Counted from the first letter of the stretch, positions 13,601-24,695 are shown. The stretch is DNA of 64,000 nucleotides from Gnetum montanum (GCA_015680685.1 MNCI01036747.1:332515-396514); one strand, 5' to 3'. Notes: generated by a model not told the origin, from the letters alone. Numbers and translations are program-made.

Positions 13601-14222
13601 CATCTTCACCTTACCTAAACTCTTCCAAACATGTACAAGCCAAGGATAAGGTTTGGTCATCCTTACCAAACCTCCTTGGTTTATCTTAAACCTAAGAAGC
13701 CAAAATATAAAAATAATTAAAATCCAAGTAATCTAGAAAATCAAAAACCAAACCAAAATGCCAATCTAAAATAAAAATTATCCATCAAGTAAATAGATGG
13801 TTCTTAGGGGGTCTTGAAAGAGTGTGTTTATCCTATGGCCAAAGAGCAAGGTGTTATCTGTGTTATAATTAGACAGCTTGGACATGTCCTAGATTTTGGA
13901 TAATTTTCTACCACCAAAAATATACAGATGACTATTCCATGCCATATTCCTTTGAGTTTTAGGATCATCCACCATGAATTTTAATATATAGTTTGAAGAT
14001 TCTAACAAGAGACTCTCTACAATCACTATAGCCAAACCCTCAGGGAAGTGGAAGTATGACCATAAAATCACACTATAATTGTGGATTAGGTACATTGAGA
14101 ACTCCTTAGCCCTAGGCCTAAACCATATAGGAGTGTGTTTGATTAGTTCCAAATTTGACTTCAAAGTGTTTTGTGTTGCAACCCTAATGCAACATAAGAT
14201 GTCTACCAACTTCACAATGATG
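10640..14222 (-). pseudogene. antisense multi-exon gene with FCP1-like segment, copy B
   Basis: Same family as copies A and C. The N-terminal block (14222-13780) gives the clearest FCP1/NIF-type signature: RPRAKEFSMYLI, then YSVILWS, a variable loop, IVIVESLLL, and finally NTLLFGHRINTLFQDP. In true FCP1-type phosphatases the last segment carries the second catalytic Asp pair (NTLLIDDSP-like), which is absent here. Later blocks are at 13111-12791 (LLGIDASMFSNIFNIP), 12560-12330 (SITTKDVSGYF), 12104-11950 (Glu/Lys-rich, then DFILDDLPSKGNPLMDFPHD), 11740-11640 and 11062-10844, which ends IDWANMSEEEIDLRL. AT-rich intron-like gaps separate them. Homology stops at about 14222, where the body of element 1 begins in the opposite direction. 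No Gag-protease partner is visible for this copy. Confidence 0.6.
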
Positions 14223-14223
14223 T

Positions 14224-15450
14224 GGCTGACCGTTGATTTTGAGAGTAGCACACTTTGCATGGAACCAACTAAGAGCCTGACATGTGCATATGTCATAGGC
14301 ATGGATAAATTAGAGTAAGTTTATCACCAACTCTCTAATGATGCAAATGATGATACCTACTAGGGAGAGTTGGAAATTCTTGAAAATTTCAAGTAAGAGC
14401 CCCTTGAACTAAAAAATTTACTAACCAGCATGGAATATGTGTTCTTAAAAAATAGAAAGCTAATCATAATCAATGCCAATTTTGCTCTATAATAGAAAAA
14501 ATGTTGTTAAACATGGTTGAAAAATGGTCAGTAGCCTTTGCCTAGTCATGTCCTGAACTCATAGGGATTGATCCTAGGATATGCTAACATCACATCTACA
14601 CCAATCCAACCATGAAGCCAAAGAGACAAACACAAAGGTGGTTGAACCACAAACTAAATTAGATTATCAAAGAAGAAATCAAACAACTCCTCAAGGTAGG
14701 CTTTATTTATCCTATTGCAAATAGTAAGTGGGTTAGGCCACTAATGATTGTGTCAAAGAAAGGTAAAAAGTGGTAGGTCTACATCAATTTTGGCTCCTAA
14801 ATATGGAAACATTCAAGGACCACTTTCTGTTTCCATTCGTTGATCAAGTATTAGATACAATATCTAGGCATTGCTACTACAATTTTTTGGATGGTTATAG
14901 TGGCTATAACCAAATCCAGATCACACTAGAGGACCAAGCCAAAACAACATTCACAAGTCCCTGGGAGACTTTTGCATAGCGTAAGATGCCTTTTGGTATG
15001 TGCAATGTCCCTACTACATTTCAATGCCTGGTCTTAATCATTTTTCAATAGCAAATTAGTAGTGGTGTGGAAGTCTTCATGAATGACTTCTCCACCTATG
15101 GAGCTACATTTGAGTAAGCCTTGGACCACCTTGAGCAAGTATTAAAATGATGTATTGAGACAAACCTTAGGCTCAATTGGAAAAAGAATCATCTAATGAT
15201 CTAGGAATGCATTGTGTTTGGACATAGAATAGCACAAGCAAGAATTGAGGTAGACCCTAAAAAAATAAAGGTCATCTAAGGAATAACCCACCAACTAGAA
15301 ACTATCAAAGATATTTGGTCATTCCTTGGACATATTGGCTAATACCAATGATTCACAAAGAATTTCCCTAAGATCACAAAACCATTGGTGAATCTAACAA
15401 ATAAAGATGCTTCATTTGTCTAGACAATGGAATGTGGATAAGCATTCCAA
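14224..15450 (+). pseudogene. decayed reverse transcriptase, element 1
   Basis: Reverse transcriptase domain of a Ty3/gypsy element. Visible in order: the pre-RT linker, the LLKVGFIYPIANSKWVRP segment near 14690-14745 (family form GIIYPI-DS-WVSP), FLDGYSGYNQIQITLEDQAK at 14885-14944, KMPFGMCN near 14990-15005, and the catalytic box near 15075-15100. The box reads FMNDFSTYGA, so the first Asp of the usual (F/Y)xDD is Asn. Multiple stops, mainly TAG, and frameshifts. The parallel domain in element 2 keeps FMDD. Confidence 0.8.
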
Positions 15451-15900
15451 CAGCTAAAAGAGAAACTTGTAGAAACTCTGATCCTACAAGCATCTAACTG
15501 GTCCATACCATTTCATTTTATGAAAAATGAATTAAATTATGCCTTGGGAGTTTTTCTTATATATATGGATGAAAAGAAATGTCCATATTACATTCATTGC
15601 ACTAGCCAAAGTATTGTGGGTGCATAATTGAACTACACCACTATAGAAAAAGAACTGATGGCAATGTTGTTTTCTCTAAAAAATTTAGGCATTATGTGCT
15701 TGGATACAAAGTATTTGTGTACATAGACCACAGCACCATATGCTTCCTAATGAATAAGCCAATGGTGAGTCCCTATGTCATACAATGAATGGTGATCTTA
15801 CAGGAATTCGATCTTATGATGGTAGATCGAAAAGGCACTAAGAATGTGGTTGCTAATCGCTTGTCTTGGTTATGATGGGACAACAAAGAGGAGAACCCAC
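15451..15900 (+). pseudogene. decayed RNase H, element 1
   Basis: Ty3/gypsy RNase H, which degrades the RNA of the RNA-DNA hybrid. Visible: AFQQLKEKLVET at the tether, PFHFMKNELNYALGVFL, PYYIHCTSQSIVGA, NYTTIEKELMAML and, near the end, a VVANRLS-like segment at 15850-15868. The order and spacing agree with element 2. No second RNase H follows, unlike the pol at 48240-51080. It is broken by stops and at least one frameshift near 15690. Confidence 0.75.
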
Positions 15901-16119
15901 TATCAGATATATTTTCTAACAAACTCATCTTTATTTAATTGAAAAATTTCCTAATGAGCCTAAATGGTATGATGGCATTCTCACCTATCTTCTCACCCAA
16001 GAGATGCCATAAGGGTTGGATCACTGGAAGAAACAATAGTTTCTTCACTAGGTAAAATGCTTCATGGAGATCAATGGACACCTCTACAAAGTGTGCACTG
16101 ATGGCCTAGTTTGATAGTA

Positions 16120-17230
16120 TTTCCCTGATTTTGATCAACTACATATTCTTCACAATGCTCATGAAGGTCCTTGTGGGGGCCACTATGCTGAGAGATGCAC
16201 GGCCATTAAGATCCTAATGGTAGGGTACTATTGGCTAACAATTTTCAAGGATACTCATTAATATGTTCACTCTTGTGAATGTCACCAATGAGATGATGGA
16301 ATGATTGCTCAAATGAAGAGACCTCAATAATGGATTCAACCATTATAACCCTTTGACATCTAGGGCATTGATTTCATGGGTCCCATCACACCCATGTCAA
16401 ATGGAAAGGCATACATCATAGTAACTATTGACTATTGTATGAAATGGGCAAAAGCAACAATTGTTACCAGCTGTACATCTTCTATTGCTACTTGGTTTGT
16501 ACAAAAAAATGTTGTAAATAGGTTTGATATGCCATGTGCATTAATTTCTAATAATGAAACTCACTTTATAGGTACTACCTTTTGAAAGCTCATGCAACAC
16601 TTGGGGGTTGAACATAAATTCACAACACCTTACCAACCACAATCCAATGGTCAAGCTAAGGTTACCAATAGGGAAATCACAAATATTATAATAAGAAGTA
16701 TCAACAAATATAGGAAAGATTGGAGCATGAAACTCAATGATGCCCTTTGAACCTACCACTCAACATGAAAACTTCCTATAGGCTACTCTTCATATGAGCT
16801 TGTGTATGGGAAATTACCAGCACTTCCTATTCAATTCAAGCTCTGTACACTTTCAATAGCTTGTGACCTCAACCTTGACTTGAATCTAGCATAAAAAAAA
16901 TATTAATGAATCTCAACTTGCTAGACAAAATCTAATTGGTGGCCCTGTCATCCAACAAGTTGCACAAAGCATACAACAAGAAGCACCATGACCTTAAAAT
17001 CAGAAAAGTCAAACTTTAACCAAGAGACAAGGTTCTCTACTAGAACCCACACATGTACCTCAATGAACTAAGTTCCAAACATTGTGGGAAAGATCTTATA
17101 TAATTTATAAAAATTTTTATTCTAAGGCCATGATGATCTACAAACTTGAGATCCCAGATAAGAAACAAATGGTCAACATACAACAAGTCAAACCTTTCCA
17201 AAAGCATTATCCAACTAATACAACACACGC
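16120..17230 (+). pseudogene. decayed integrase, element 1
   Basis: Integrase inserts the DNA copy into the genome. A zinc-binding His/Cys region lies at about 16150-16310 (AHEGPCGGHYAERC, later CECHQ). The catalytic core starts at GIDFMGPITPMSNGKAYIIV (about 16365-16425). The second catalytic position reads ALISNNETHF, where element 2 has ALISDNGTHF, so an Asp has become Asn. The third region includes PYQPQSNGQAKVTNREI. The C-terminal part with PLRDKVLY-like remnants runs to about 17230. Stops are mostly TAG. Confidence 0.8.
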
Positions 17231-19200
17231 ATCATCAGATGGACAACCATGCCCAATATTTCAAATCTTCTCCTTTCAACTCAATCATGGGGGAGGTGGC
17301 CATCCATGTTAACTATATGAGCAGCTCCTTAATTTTTTACACATTTTTATTTTACACATTCTTTATTTTACATCTCCTTGTTTTTATGTTCTTAATCTTT
17401 TCTGATTTTTTTTACAACATCATTAGTACATTTGCTATTTCTTGAATATTTTACACTTTCTTTTATATTTTGTTTTATTCTGGTGTGATTTTCTAACTTT
17501 TTATTAATAAGTGCTACACATAGTGGCAATTCGTTGCTTGATGGTGGTATGTACTATTCAGTTATTTGATTGTTGGTGTTTGGATTCTAACTTTAAATTT
17601 TGTTACTAACGATTAGGGCATGGTTTCTTATTCATGCAACAAGCAATGAGTCCACAACATCCACCCATCCACAAACTCTATGGTTTTTCTTATCTAGAAA
17701 TGTGTAGTCTCTTTTTCATTAATAAAAATTTAACAAACTTATGACTTTGGTAGTTTTTGGATTTGGAAAGGATTCAAAGGTTTGAACAGGGTGTGACTTC
17801 AAGGGAATTTGGTATTCCTTGTACCTTTCTACTTACTTGGATGCATGTGTGTTTTCATGGATTTCTTACCATTCTGTGTTGACCAATAAAAGGAAATTGA
17901 ATAAGTCTTTGCATGGTGTGGTTCTCATAAAAATAATAATGAAAATTTAAAGCACATCCTTTAGACAAAATAGATGGGCTACAATCACTAGTTATGGAAC
18001 TAGAAAGACATGTTACCCATACTTGAAGGTCCCCTCTAACTAAGGCCCTTTCTTACTTCTTACTTTTCTTTTCTTCTCTAATAAGACATGGTGATTGTTC
18101 TATGAAAGCACTCTTGTATCTCATGGGGATGGATTGGTCTTTGAATGATGATGCAAATTCACTAAATGTGGTTAGTTTTGGTCTAGACTAAGGATGAATC
18201 TTATTAAGTTATTTAACCACAAAAAGACTTCATGTAACCTTAATCAAGAACTTCATTCCACTCTCTCTCTCTCTTATCCATCTATGCTTTCCATGTCTCA
18301 TGTCACTGCCAGTTTCATGTTCTAGTTTGATGTCCTAGTTTGATGTGTCGAACTTCTTAGGTAGTTTCTTCCAAGTTTTCATACTTAACCTTCTATAACC
18401 ATTAATCATCCATAGGGCCCACAGACTCCTCAATTTGAAGTTATGCAAGAGCAATAAAAGGCCTATGCCTTCTTTGGGAAGGATCCACTTGTATATCTTT
18501 TGGTTGGGTTAGATAAGTTCTTTATCCTTAGATACTCTTACAATCAAATCCTTTAGTTTACCTCATCAATGGCATCTTAATATGTGCACCTTCACAATGT
18601 TCTTCAATGAAATCTTTTTATTATCTTTGTTGTGAATTCTTTAACCCTCCTTAGGTATTTTATTATGTTTGGACTTTTCAAAAAATTTGCAAATGGACTA
18701 CTTATCTATTCCACCATATTTTTTAGCCTTCCTACTAACACTCTTATCGAAATTCTCCATCATAATCACAACCTAGCCAAGTGTGATCACTAACGAGACA
18801 ATGTACTTCAAAGCTATATGTTACACATTGCACACTAATCCATGATTTTTTTGTGATTGTAGTAAGAAACATGGATGGAATGCATAGACTGGATGTGGGA
18901 CTATCCTCACAAAGGAAGTAGCAGTAGCATCATGTGACAAGGACTCTTCATGATCATTGAATCTTCTTCCTCACTCTTCAGCTACCAAAGGAGTGGATGT
19001 CAATTTTGTCTAGGGTGTTTCCTTCTCTTGTCATGAACACCCAATTTTGTAAAAGATTGTAATTCATACACTCGGCCACTTAGAATCTCTTTGTTCCATC
19101 TGAGTCAGTTTGTATGTCAATCAATAATCCCATACCTACCTAATATTTTATAAGGAACTTGTTCCTCCTCTTCTTCACTCGAGGATTAGTTTTTATTTAG
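17231..19200 (+). other. 3' untranslated region of element 1
   Basis: Roughly 1.9 kb without coding signal between integrase and LTR, parallel to 31850-33798 of element 2. Both copies share short landmarks, for example ACAACATCCACCCATCCA and the GGTGTGACTTCAAGG segment. A long non-coding 3' segment here is known for Athila-like elements, some of which carried env-like or other extra frames. None is visible here. Confidence 0.65.
18260..18277 (+). repeat. CT microsatellite
   Basis: Short run of CT dinucleotides within the element 1 untranslated region. It is absent from the parallel part of element 2, which has a deletion at this place. Confidence 0.6.
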
Positions 19201-19211
19201 TCATGGGGGTA
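19201..19211 (+). promoter_or_regulatory. polypurine tract, element 1
   Basis: ATGGGGGTA directly precedes the 3' LTR, as in element 2 (33801-33809). This is the usual primer for plus-strand DNA synthesis. Confidence 0.65.
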
Positions 19212-20037
19212 TGATGAATCATGTTTTGACTACCTTTGATATCAGACATTTGATATCAAAAACTTGATATCAGGTATCTAATATCAAATCCCAAGACATG
19301 GTATTGAATATTTGATATAGTAGGGTATATGCCAGCCTATAAATATAGCACTTTGGCTCATGATTTTGATATTAGTTTTTTCATAGATAATGAATCTCTT
19401 GTAATTTATTTTCTTTAGAGTTAGAATATTTTCTAAGTGCTCATAGTAGGAGTTTGAGTGTGTACAAATCTTTGTTTGAGCACTGATGTACCTAAGCATA
19501 GCAATGTGATGGGAATAAAAACAAACCCTTTTGATAATCCTTGCAGTGCTGAGAATAGATTAATGTTTCCTTTAATGCATTTGATATTCATGCACTTTAC
19601 TTTAATGCATTTTCATTAAGCAATTAAGTTATAGTTGTTAATGAACACAAGTATGAACACTTCAAACATACGTGTAGCACTTGGTAACCTAGTAGTGATA
19701 TATGCATTTAGGATGTGTCTAGAGAGTGTAAATGAGTGCTTGTGTTAGGCTACATAGGTAGTAGATTATTCTGATGTTAGATTCCTATACCTTTCATTCT
19801 TATCTTAGGTGATTAAACTTATAAATTACAAAATAATAAAAATCATATACCTCAGTTGCACTTAACCATATACTTGCACCTCACAAGTGGAACTAAGAAG
19901 ACAACAATCATTCCAATTAGATTTCACATCTTAGAACTAGTCTACTTAAGAACTTAAGGTCTGTAGAGTTCGATCAGATCACACATGAATAATTGTGATT
20001 CATATGGTTGGGCATAGGGGTACCTCGCCACTCATCA
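19212..20037 (+). repeat. 3' LTR of element 1
   Basis: Starts TGATGAATCATG and ends CTCATCA. It matches, over its whole length, the two LTRs of element 2 at 24696-25557 and 33810-34671. U3 holds several GATATC-centred palindromes at 19235-19320, followed by a TATA box at 19338. Divergence from the element 2 LTRs is substantial by eye, so the copies are old. Confidence 0.85.
19338..19345 (+). promoter_or_regulatory. LTR TATA box, element 1
   Basis: TATAAATA is followed by TAGCAC. The same box is kept in both LTRs of element 2, which supports a promoter role. Confidence 0.6.
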
Positions 20038-21020
20038 CTTAGGAACTACAATAACCATAAGAATTTTTGGACAAGTAAGAACTCTAAAATCAAAAATAAA
20101 ACTATAGGTAATAACAAGTAGAGCATAAGTATACATGTGCTCTCTACTTCCTTCTCATGATCGTCCTCATCATCATCGGGGATTTTGATCGAAGACTCCC
20201 TGGGTAGTGACCCACTGAATAAGGCATCAAGATCACCCATATCTTGTCATAAGAATGCCTCCTCTACATGGCTTTATTCTTCCTCTACTGTAGTCTTACT
20301 CCTCTACTCTTCCTCATCAGCATGCCTATGTGCCTCTTCTGCTTGCCTTTGTTCTTCTTCCATAGTGGCAACTTGGGTTGCCAAGTTCCACCATTGATAT
20401 GTAGCCATAAACTAATAGATAAATTAATAGGAATAGCCATATAAAAAAAACATAATTGAAAAAAGGAAAATAAAAAATAGTACAAGTATACTTATGACTA
20501 TATGGTCCAAGTGCATGATCTTAAAGATAATCTTTTTCTTAGGGGGAGGCTCTGCTGCTAGTGGTGCTTCCTCTATGGACCTCTTTAGATTAACCCTAGC
20601 TACTCCAATGGCTTTAGCACAAAACTATTGGGCCCTCTTGATGTTTACTAGAAACATAAGAGTTACCTCCCCCATGCTGTCAAGGGATTCACACTAATTA
20701 ACATCAAGATCCTTGGTGGTCATGGATAGTGAATCTCCCATACCCTATGGTGGATTTTAGGCCCTCATGGTTGGATAAATATGCTTTATCCAAGGCCTAG
20801 AGAGTTTCTATGGATCCTAAAACACCCACAATCCACCTTCCTCACCACAAAATATTTTGAAAACCTCTTCAAATAGCCTACAAAAAATGCATGGTGCATG
20901 TGGACTATTGTGGAAGAGTCTATGCAAATTTTAAGGATTTTTTCTTTGAGGATCAGAGCCAAGGAGGTAGCCTAGTTAAAATGAGTCTCCTCCATCATAA
21001 CTTTCTTGAAGGTTCATCGA
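20038..21020 (-). pseudogene. antisense gene fragment, copy D
   Basis: Minus-strand fragment parallel to copy C 22680-23580, so the two form an inverted repeat. Read from 21020 down: FKKVMMEETHFN matches FKKVLIEDTWFN of copy C, then EKILKICIDSSTIVHMHH matches EKILKLCEDASTIIHMHY. The SITTKD-equivalent region, an intron-like gap and MGDLDALFSGSLPRESSIKI (20240-20180), the acidic block, follow. It ends exactly at the LTR of element 1. The FCP1-like N-terminus and the C-terminus are absent. Frames are broken and no function is likely. Confidence 0.65.
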
Positions 21021-21688
21021 TATAGGTTTAGTCACAATGTTTTGGCTATGATGTATAAAGGCTATAATGGTTGTAATGATATTGATGTTGAATTTCTAAA
21101 CAAATTTTAACTAGCACCTTAGAGTTTTTTACAGGGGCTAATTTCACCCCCAACTAGGATGTTTGGTAAACTTGCTTAAGAAATTCTAAATGTTGAAACA
21201 TGACACTATTGGTGTTTTGATTTTTTTTCATGCAAGGCACTACTAAAACCTATCCTCATAGTGGTTGAGTTAGTTAGCATCTTGTGTTATATCAATCAAC
21301 CAAAGGCCAACACTCCCCTCCAAGATTTGATTCTGGAACAAGGCTCACTATTGTTCTACCCAGGGGCAAGGGAATTCCTTACCTACATCTTGCAAAAATT
21401 TAGTGTGATTTTGTGGTCACACTTGTCTACAAATGTGGTGGGGGTCATAGTGGAGACCTTATTGCCTAGGTTTGGAAGATTGATTGTCAGGTTCATAACT
21501 AATAATTTTGAAACTTGAGCAATAGGAGAGTCAGTAGAGACTAGGGACACTGTCAGTATTTGTTACTTGTTAGAGATATAGAGCATTCCAAAGTATTCTT
21601 AGCATAATACTAATAATACTCTAATGGTGGTACACAAAGTCCACATGCTATTCTAGAACCTACTTGGCACCGTGTACCAACTGCAGGG

Positions 21689-21778
21689 GTAAGCATAGTC
21701 ATCATAGTTTCCTAACATTTTTGCTTTACTAACTTGGTTACCTTTCTTAACTTGCTGATTTCATGCACATCTTACAAG
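21689..21778 (+). other. putative intron 1 of copy C
   Basis: Donor GGGGTAAGC and acceptor CTTACAAG flank 90 bases of T-rich, non-coding DNA with a CTAAC branch-like site. Coding similarity to copies A and B stops and resumes at these points. Confidence 0.5.
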
Positions 21779-23574
21779 TACAAGATTACTAAACAAGGAT
21801 TTATCAAGAATGATCAAACCTTGGCAGTGGCCCAAACCACCTTAAATGTAGTTATGAAAGTCCCCAATATCAGAACTGTTGTGTATGAGCAGTTAAGAGG
21901 GGAGTTTGATAAATACACCAATATTTTTAACCTTATTTACAAGAAGTGTGTAGCTGCCAAAATAGCACATAGCTGGTGGGTGGTCCCCAAGAACATTAGG
22001 GAGAAGGATGTTGCTATTCGGACCTCTACTTGAGCCTCACTGAATAATAAAAAAGAAAGGTGAGAATAAGAAGGGTTCACTATGTTATGAATTATGTTTC
22101 TACATCTACATTTTGGTTTTGCTATACATGCCTATGTTGATGTTAAGTGTTTATTGTTATCCTGTAGGACATTCCACTTCTTCCAACATTGCCTTACCCA
22201 TTTTAGGAGGCCTGGAGGATACCCTCATCATGAAATTTGGTGAGGTGAGACCAACATAGAAATGGTTGAGGGGATAGGTGCCTAGAAGAATCTAAGTAAA
22301 TAGTGAACGTGCAGGCTTGTCTAATGTTTTCATGACACCTTCCACCTCCATCCCTACCATAGAGATGTTGAATGTTAATGACTCCTTCGATGCAGGAGCT
22401 AATCAATTCAGCACTATAGTACGAGATGTGTCAATCACCGTTCCTGTCAATGATGAGACCTTCCATGACTTGTTTGACATTCCCACTGATAAGATGAAGT
22501 TTACCACCAGAGTAGTGAAGGAGGCCAATCATTGTCAAAAAGTTGAGTGGTCTAGTGCTAGCAAGGGCCACTCCAAACTTGCCTTGAATGGCTTTATGAA
22601 TCTCAAAGCAAAGGAATCCTATCCTTTATTCCAATCTCATGCCTTTCCTAAGCTATTGTTACAAAATAATGTGATTAGAATTATGCAGGGATGGACTTTT
22701 AAGAAGGTTCTAATAGAGGATACTTGGTTTAACTGGGCTACTTCCTCAACTATGGGGCTTCAAGAGAAGATCCTCAAACTCTGCGAAGATGCCTCTACCA
22801 TAATCCACATGCATTATGCATTTTTTTGTAGGTTATTTGAAGAGGTTTGTAGAGTTCTTGGTGGTGAGGAGGGATGAATGTTTCATGGCCCAAGATCCTA
22901 ACTAGCTCTCTAAGCCTTGGATAATGAATATTTATCCAACTATGCAAGCCCAAAATTGACTAAAGGAGATGGATGACTAACTATCCATTACCACCAAGGA
23001 TTTTGATGGTAGGTAGTGTGCTTTCCTTGATAGCATTAGGGAGGAGCCCCTCATAGTTCCAATGAACATCAAGAGTACCTGAGAGTTGTGTTCTAAGGCT
23101 AATGGAGTAGCCATGGAAAAATTGAAATGGACCATGAAGGAAGCACCACCAACATTAGATCCATCCACCATGAAGAAGCTTAAGTTGAGGCTCAACATGT
23201 TGAATCAGGCAATTATCGGTATGTCTTACTATGCTTTAGTGTTTATTTATGCTATATTTTATGGCTATGTTATATTTTAAGGTGCTAACTTGTTTTATGT
23301 CTAACGGTTGTAGATAAGCAATAGGATATGGTAGCCCAAACTACCACTAAGGAGGAAGCATAAAGGCATGAAGCCATAGTAGTAGAGAAGGCACAAAGGC
23401 ATGCCACTATCAAATCTGTGAAGGAAAAAAGATGTGCAAAGGAGACACTCTTACAACAACATGAGGTTGAAGGGTTAGCCAAGATTGATTTGGATGCCCT
23501 TGACTCCTTGTTCGGTGAGCCATTACTAGGCACATCCTTCATCGTCATCCCAAAGGAGGAAGAGGAAAATCTAG

Positions 23575-23658
23575 GTATGCATGAACCTTAATGCTACTAT
23601 TAAATCCTATGGTTTTATGTTTTTTTTTTCTAATATTTCAATGATTGTTTGCTTATAG
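23575..23658 (+). other. putative intron 4 of copy C
   Basis: Donor CTAGGTATGC and acceptor GCTTATAG bound 84 T-rich bases after the acidic block. Copy A has a GTAAGT donor at the same place in its reading frame (about 6780, - strand), so the exon border is shared. Confidence 0.55.
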
Positions 23659-24690
23659 TGGTTCCTAAGCTACCAACAAAGGCTCCTACACCTACGTTCT
23701 ATGTGAAATCATGGGTAAAGGTCTCAGATAAGGTGAAGTTCATGAGTGGGATGATCCAAGACATCATTGACTAGTTGTAACAAGTTACACCTAAGATCAG
23801 TAAGAACTATGTTTTATTTACCTTAGTTATTTTGCAATGAGTTGTATCTATGTTATAGCTACCTTAGGTTGTATATTGTTCTTATGGTTATATTTATGAT
23901 CATGATTTGTTTGTAGTGCAATCAATTGCATGGGACCCAAACCACAACATGGAGTTAGATTCCTTGCCAAAGCTTCCCTCTAACACTCAAAATGTCCCCC
24001 TGAAGTTATATGAAATTCCCATTGATCTTGTAGTTTTGTATGCAAAAACTTCATGGAAGTTTCAAAGGTCCAACAAATCCCTATGGGAGCAAGTTGTGGC
24101 CTTGAGGAAGAACACCAAGAGGCAAGCCAAGAGGATTAGGGACCTTGAGGACCATAACACCTTTTTGGAAGCTCAAGTGGCTAACTCAAAGAAATTATGG
24201 ATCAAAGAGATCGCCCAAGCCCACTACTGGCACACCATCCATGACAAGGTTGGCCTTGCTAAGGAGATGTTGGAGTAATAAATACAAATGGATTTGATCT
24301 CTTAAAAAATTAGGAACTAGAAGGATTACTGTGCCTAAGTTCTATAGTGGGGTAAGACACAAAAGGATCATAAGAGGTACTACAAGGATGACTAGGAGGC
24401 ATACCTTAAGTGGCTCAAAGAGGAGATGACTAAACAGCATAAGAGAGAGTTGTTCAACTAGGGGATTCAGGTTGAGAATACTTACTAGCTCTTTGAAAGC
24501 ACTTTCATGGTGACAAAATCTCCTACTCCTAAGATCACTATGGCTATAGGTGAGACTTCTATGGCTACGATGTCATAGGACCTACCAAATTAGACTGGGG
24601 TAAACCCAACAAACATCCTCGTGGACATTAATATCGAGGATGTTGATTGAGTCAACATGATAGAAGACCAAATTCTACATCATTTGGAGA

Positions 24691-24695
24691 CTAGT
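24691..24695 (+). repeat. target-site duplication of element 2 (left)
   Basis: CTAGT, repeated at 34672-34676 directly after the right LTR. Five bases is the usual length for Ty3/gypsy integration. Confidence 0.85.

Larger units (their letters stand above)
14220..20037 (+). mobile_element. element 1: 5'-truncated Athila-like Ty3/gypsy retrotransposon
   Basis: From about 14220 to 20037 the sequence runs parallel to 28830-34671 (element 2): pol, a long 3' untranslated region, polypurine tract and LTR. The 5' LTR, gag and protease are missing. The left end falls in the protease-RT linker and abuts the N-terminal end of antisense gene copy B. No target duplication can be assigned because the 5' end is lost. 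Confidence 0.85.
21180..24695 (+). pseudogene. multi-exon gene with FCP1-like segment, copy C (main part)
   Basis: Best preserved copy. The first exon (about 21180-21688) has PGAREFLTYIL, FSVILWS and VIVETLLPRF, the pattern of the FCP1/NIF (HAD) phosphatase core, and ends NNTLMVVHKVHMLF where a true enzyme has its second Asp pair. Five putative introns with GT...AG ends follow: 21689-21778, 22060-22167, 23219-23313, 23575-23658 and 23800-23916. The exon at 22168-23218 contains a 186-residue open segment (22317-22877) with FHDLFDIPTDKMKF and EKILKLCEDASTIIHMHY, a domain I do not recognise. Then come a Glu/Lys/Ala-rich helix, an acidic motif DLDALDSLFGEP and a coiled-coil exon (23917-24280). 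The last exon is cut by element 2 at 24695 and resumes at 34677. Scattered stops make it a pseudogene. The FCP1 link is inference from motif pattern. Confidence 0.65.

Noticed and set aside
13889-14302. 137-codon frame on - taken as one protein
   Set aside because: Only the part below about 14222 matches the antisense gene. The first 27 codons are the reverse of element 1 pol sequence.
14079-14318. Open frame of 79 codons on +
   Set aside because: It spans the junction of antisense copy B and element 1, so it is a chance fusion of two strands of different repeats.
17231-19200. Env-like frame downstream of integrase in element 1
   Set aside because: No open stretch with signal peptide or membrane segments, and the parallel part of element 2 is also non-coding.
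21180-21688. Working phosphatase
   Set aside because: The late Asp pair is replaced in all copies and frames are broken, so enzyme activity is not supported.
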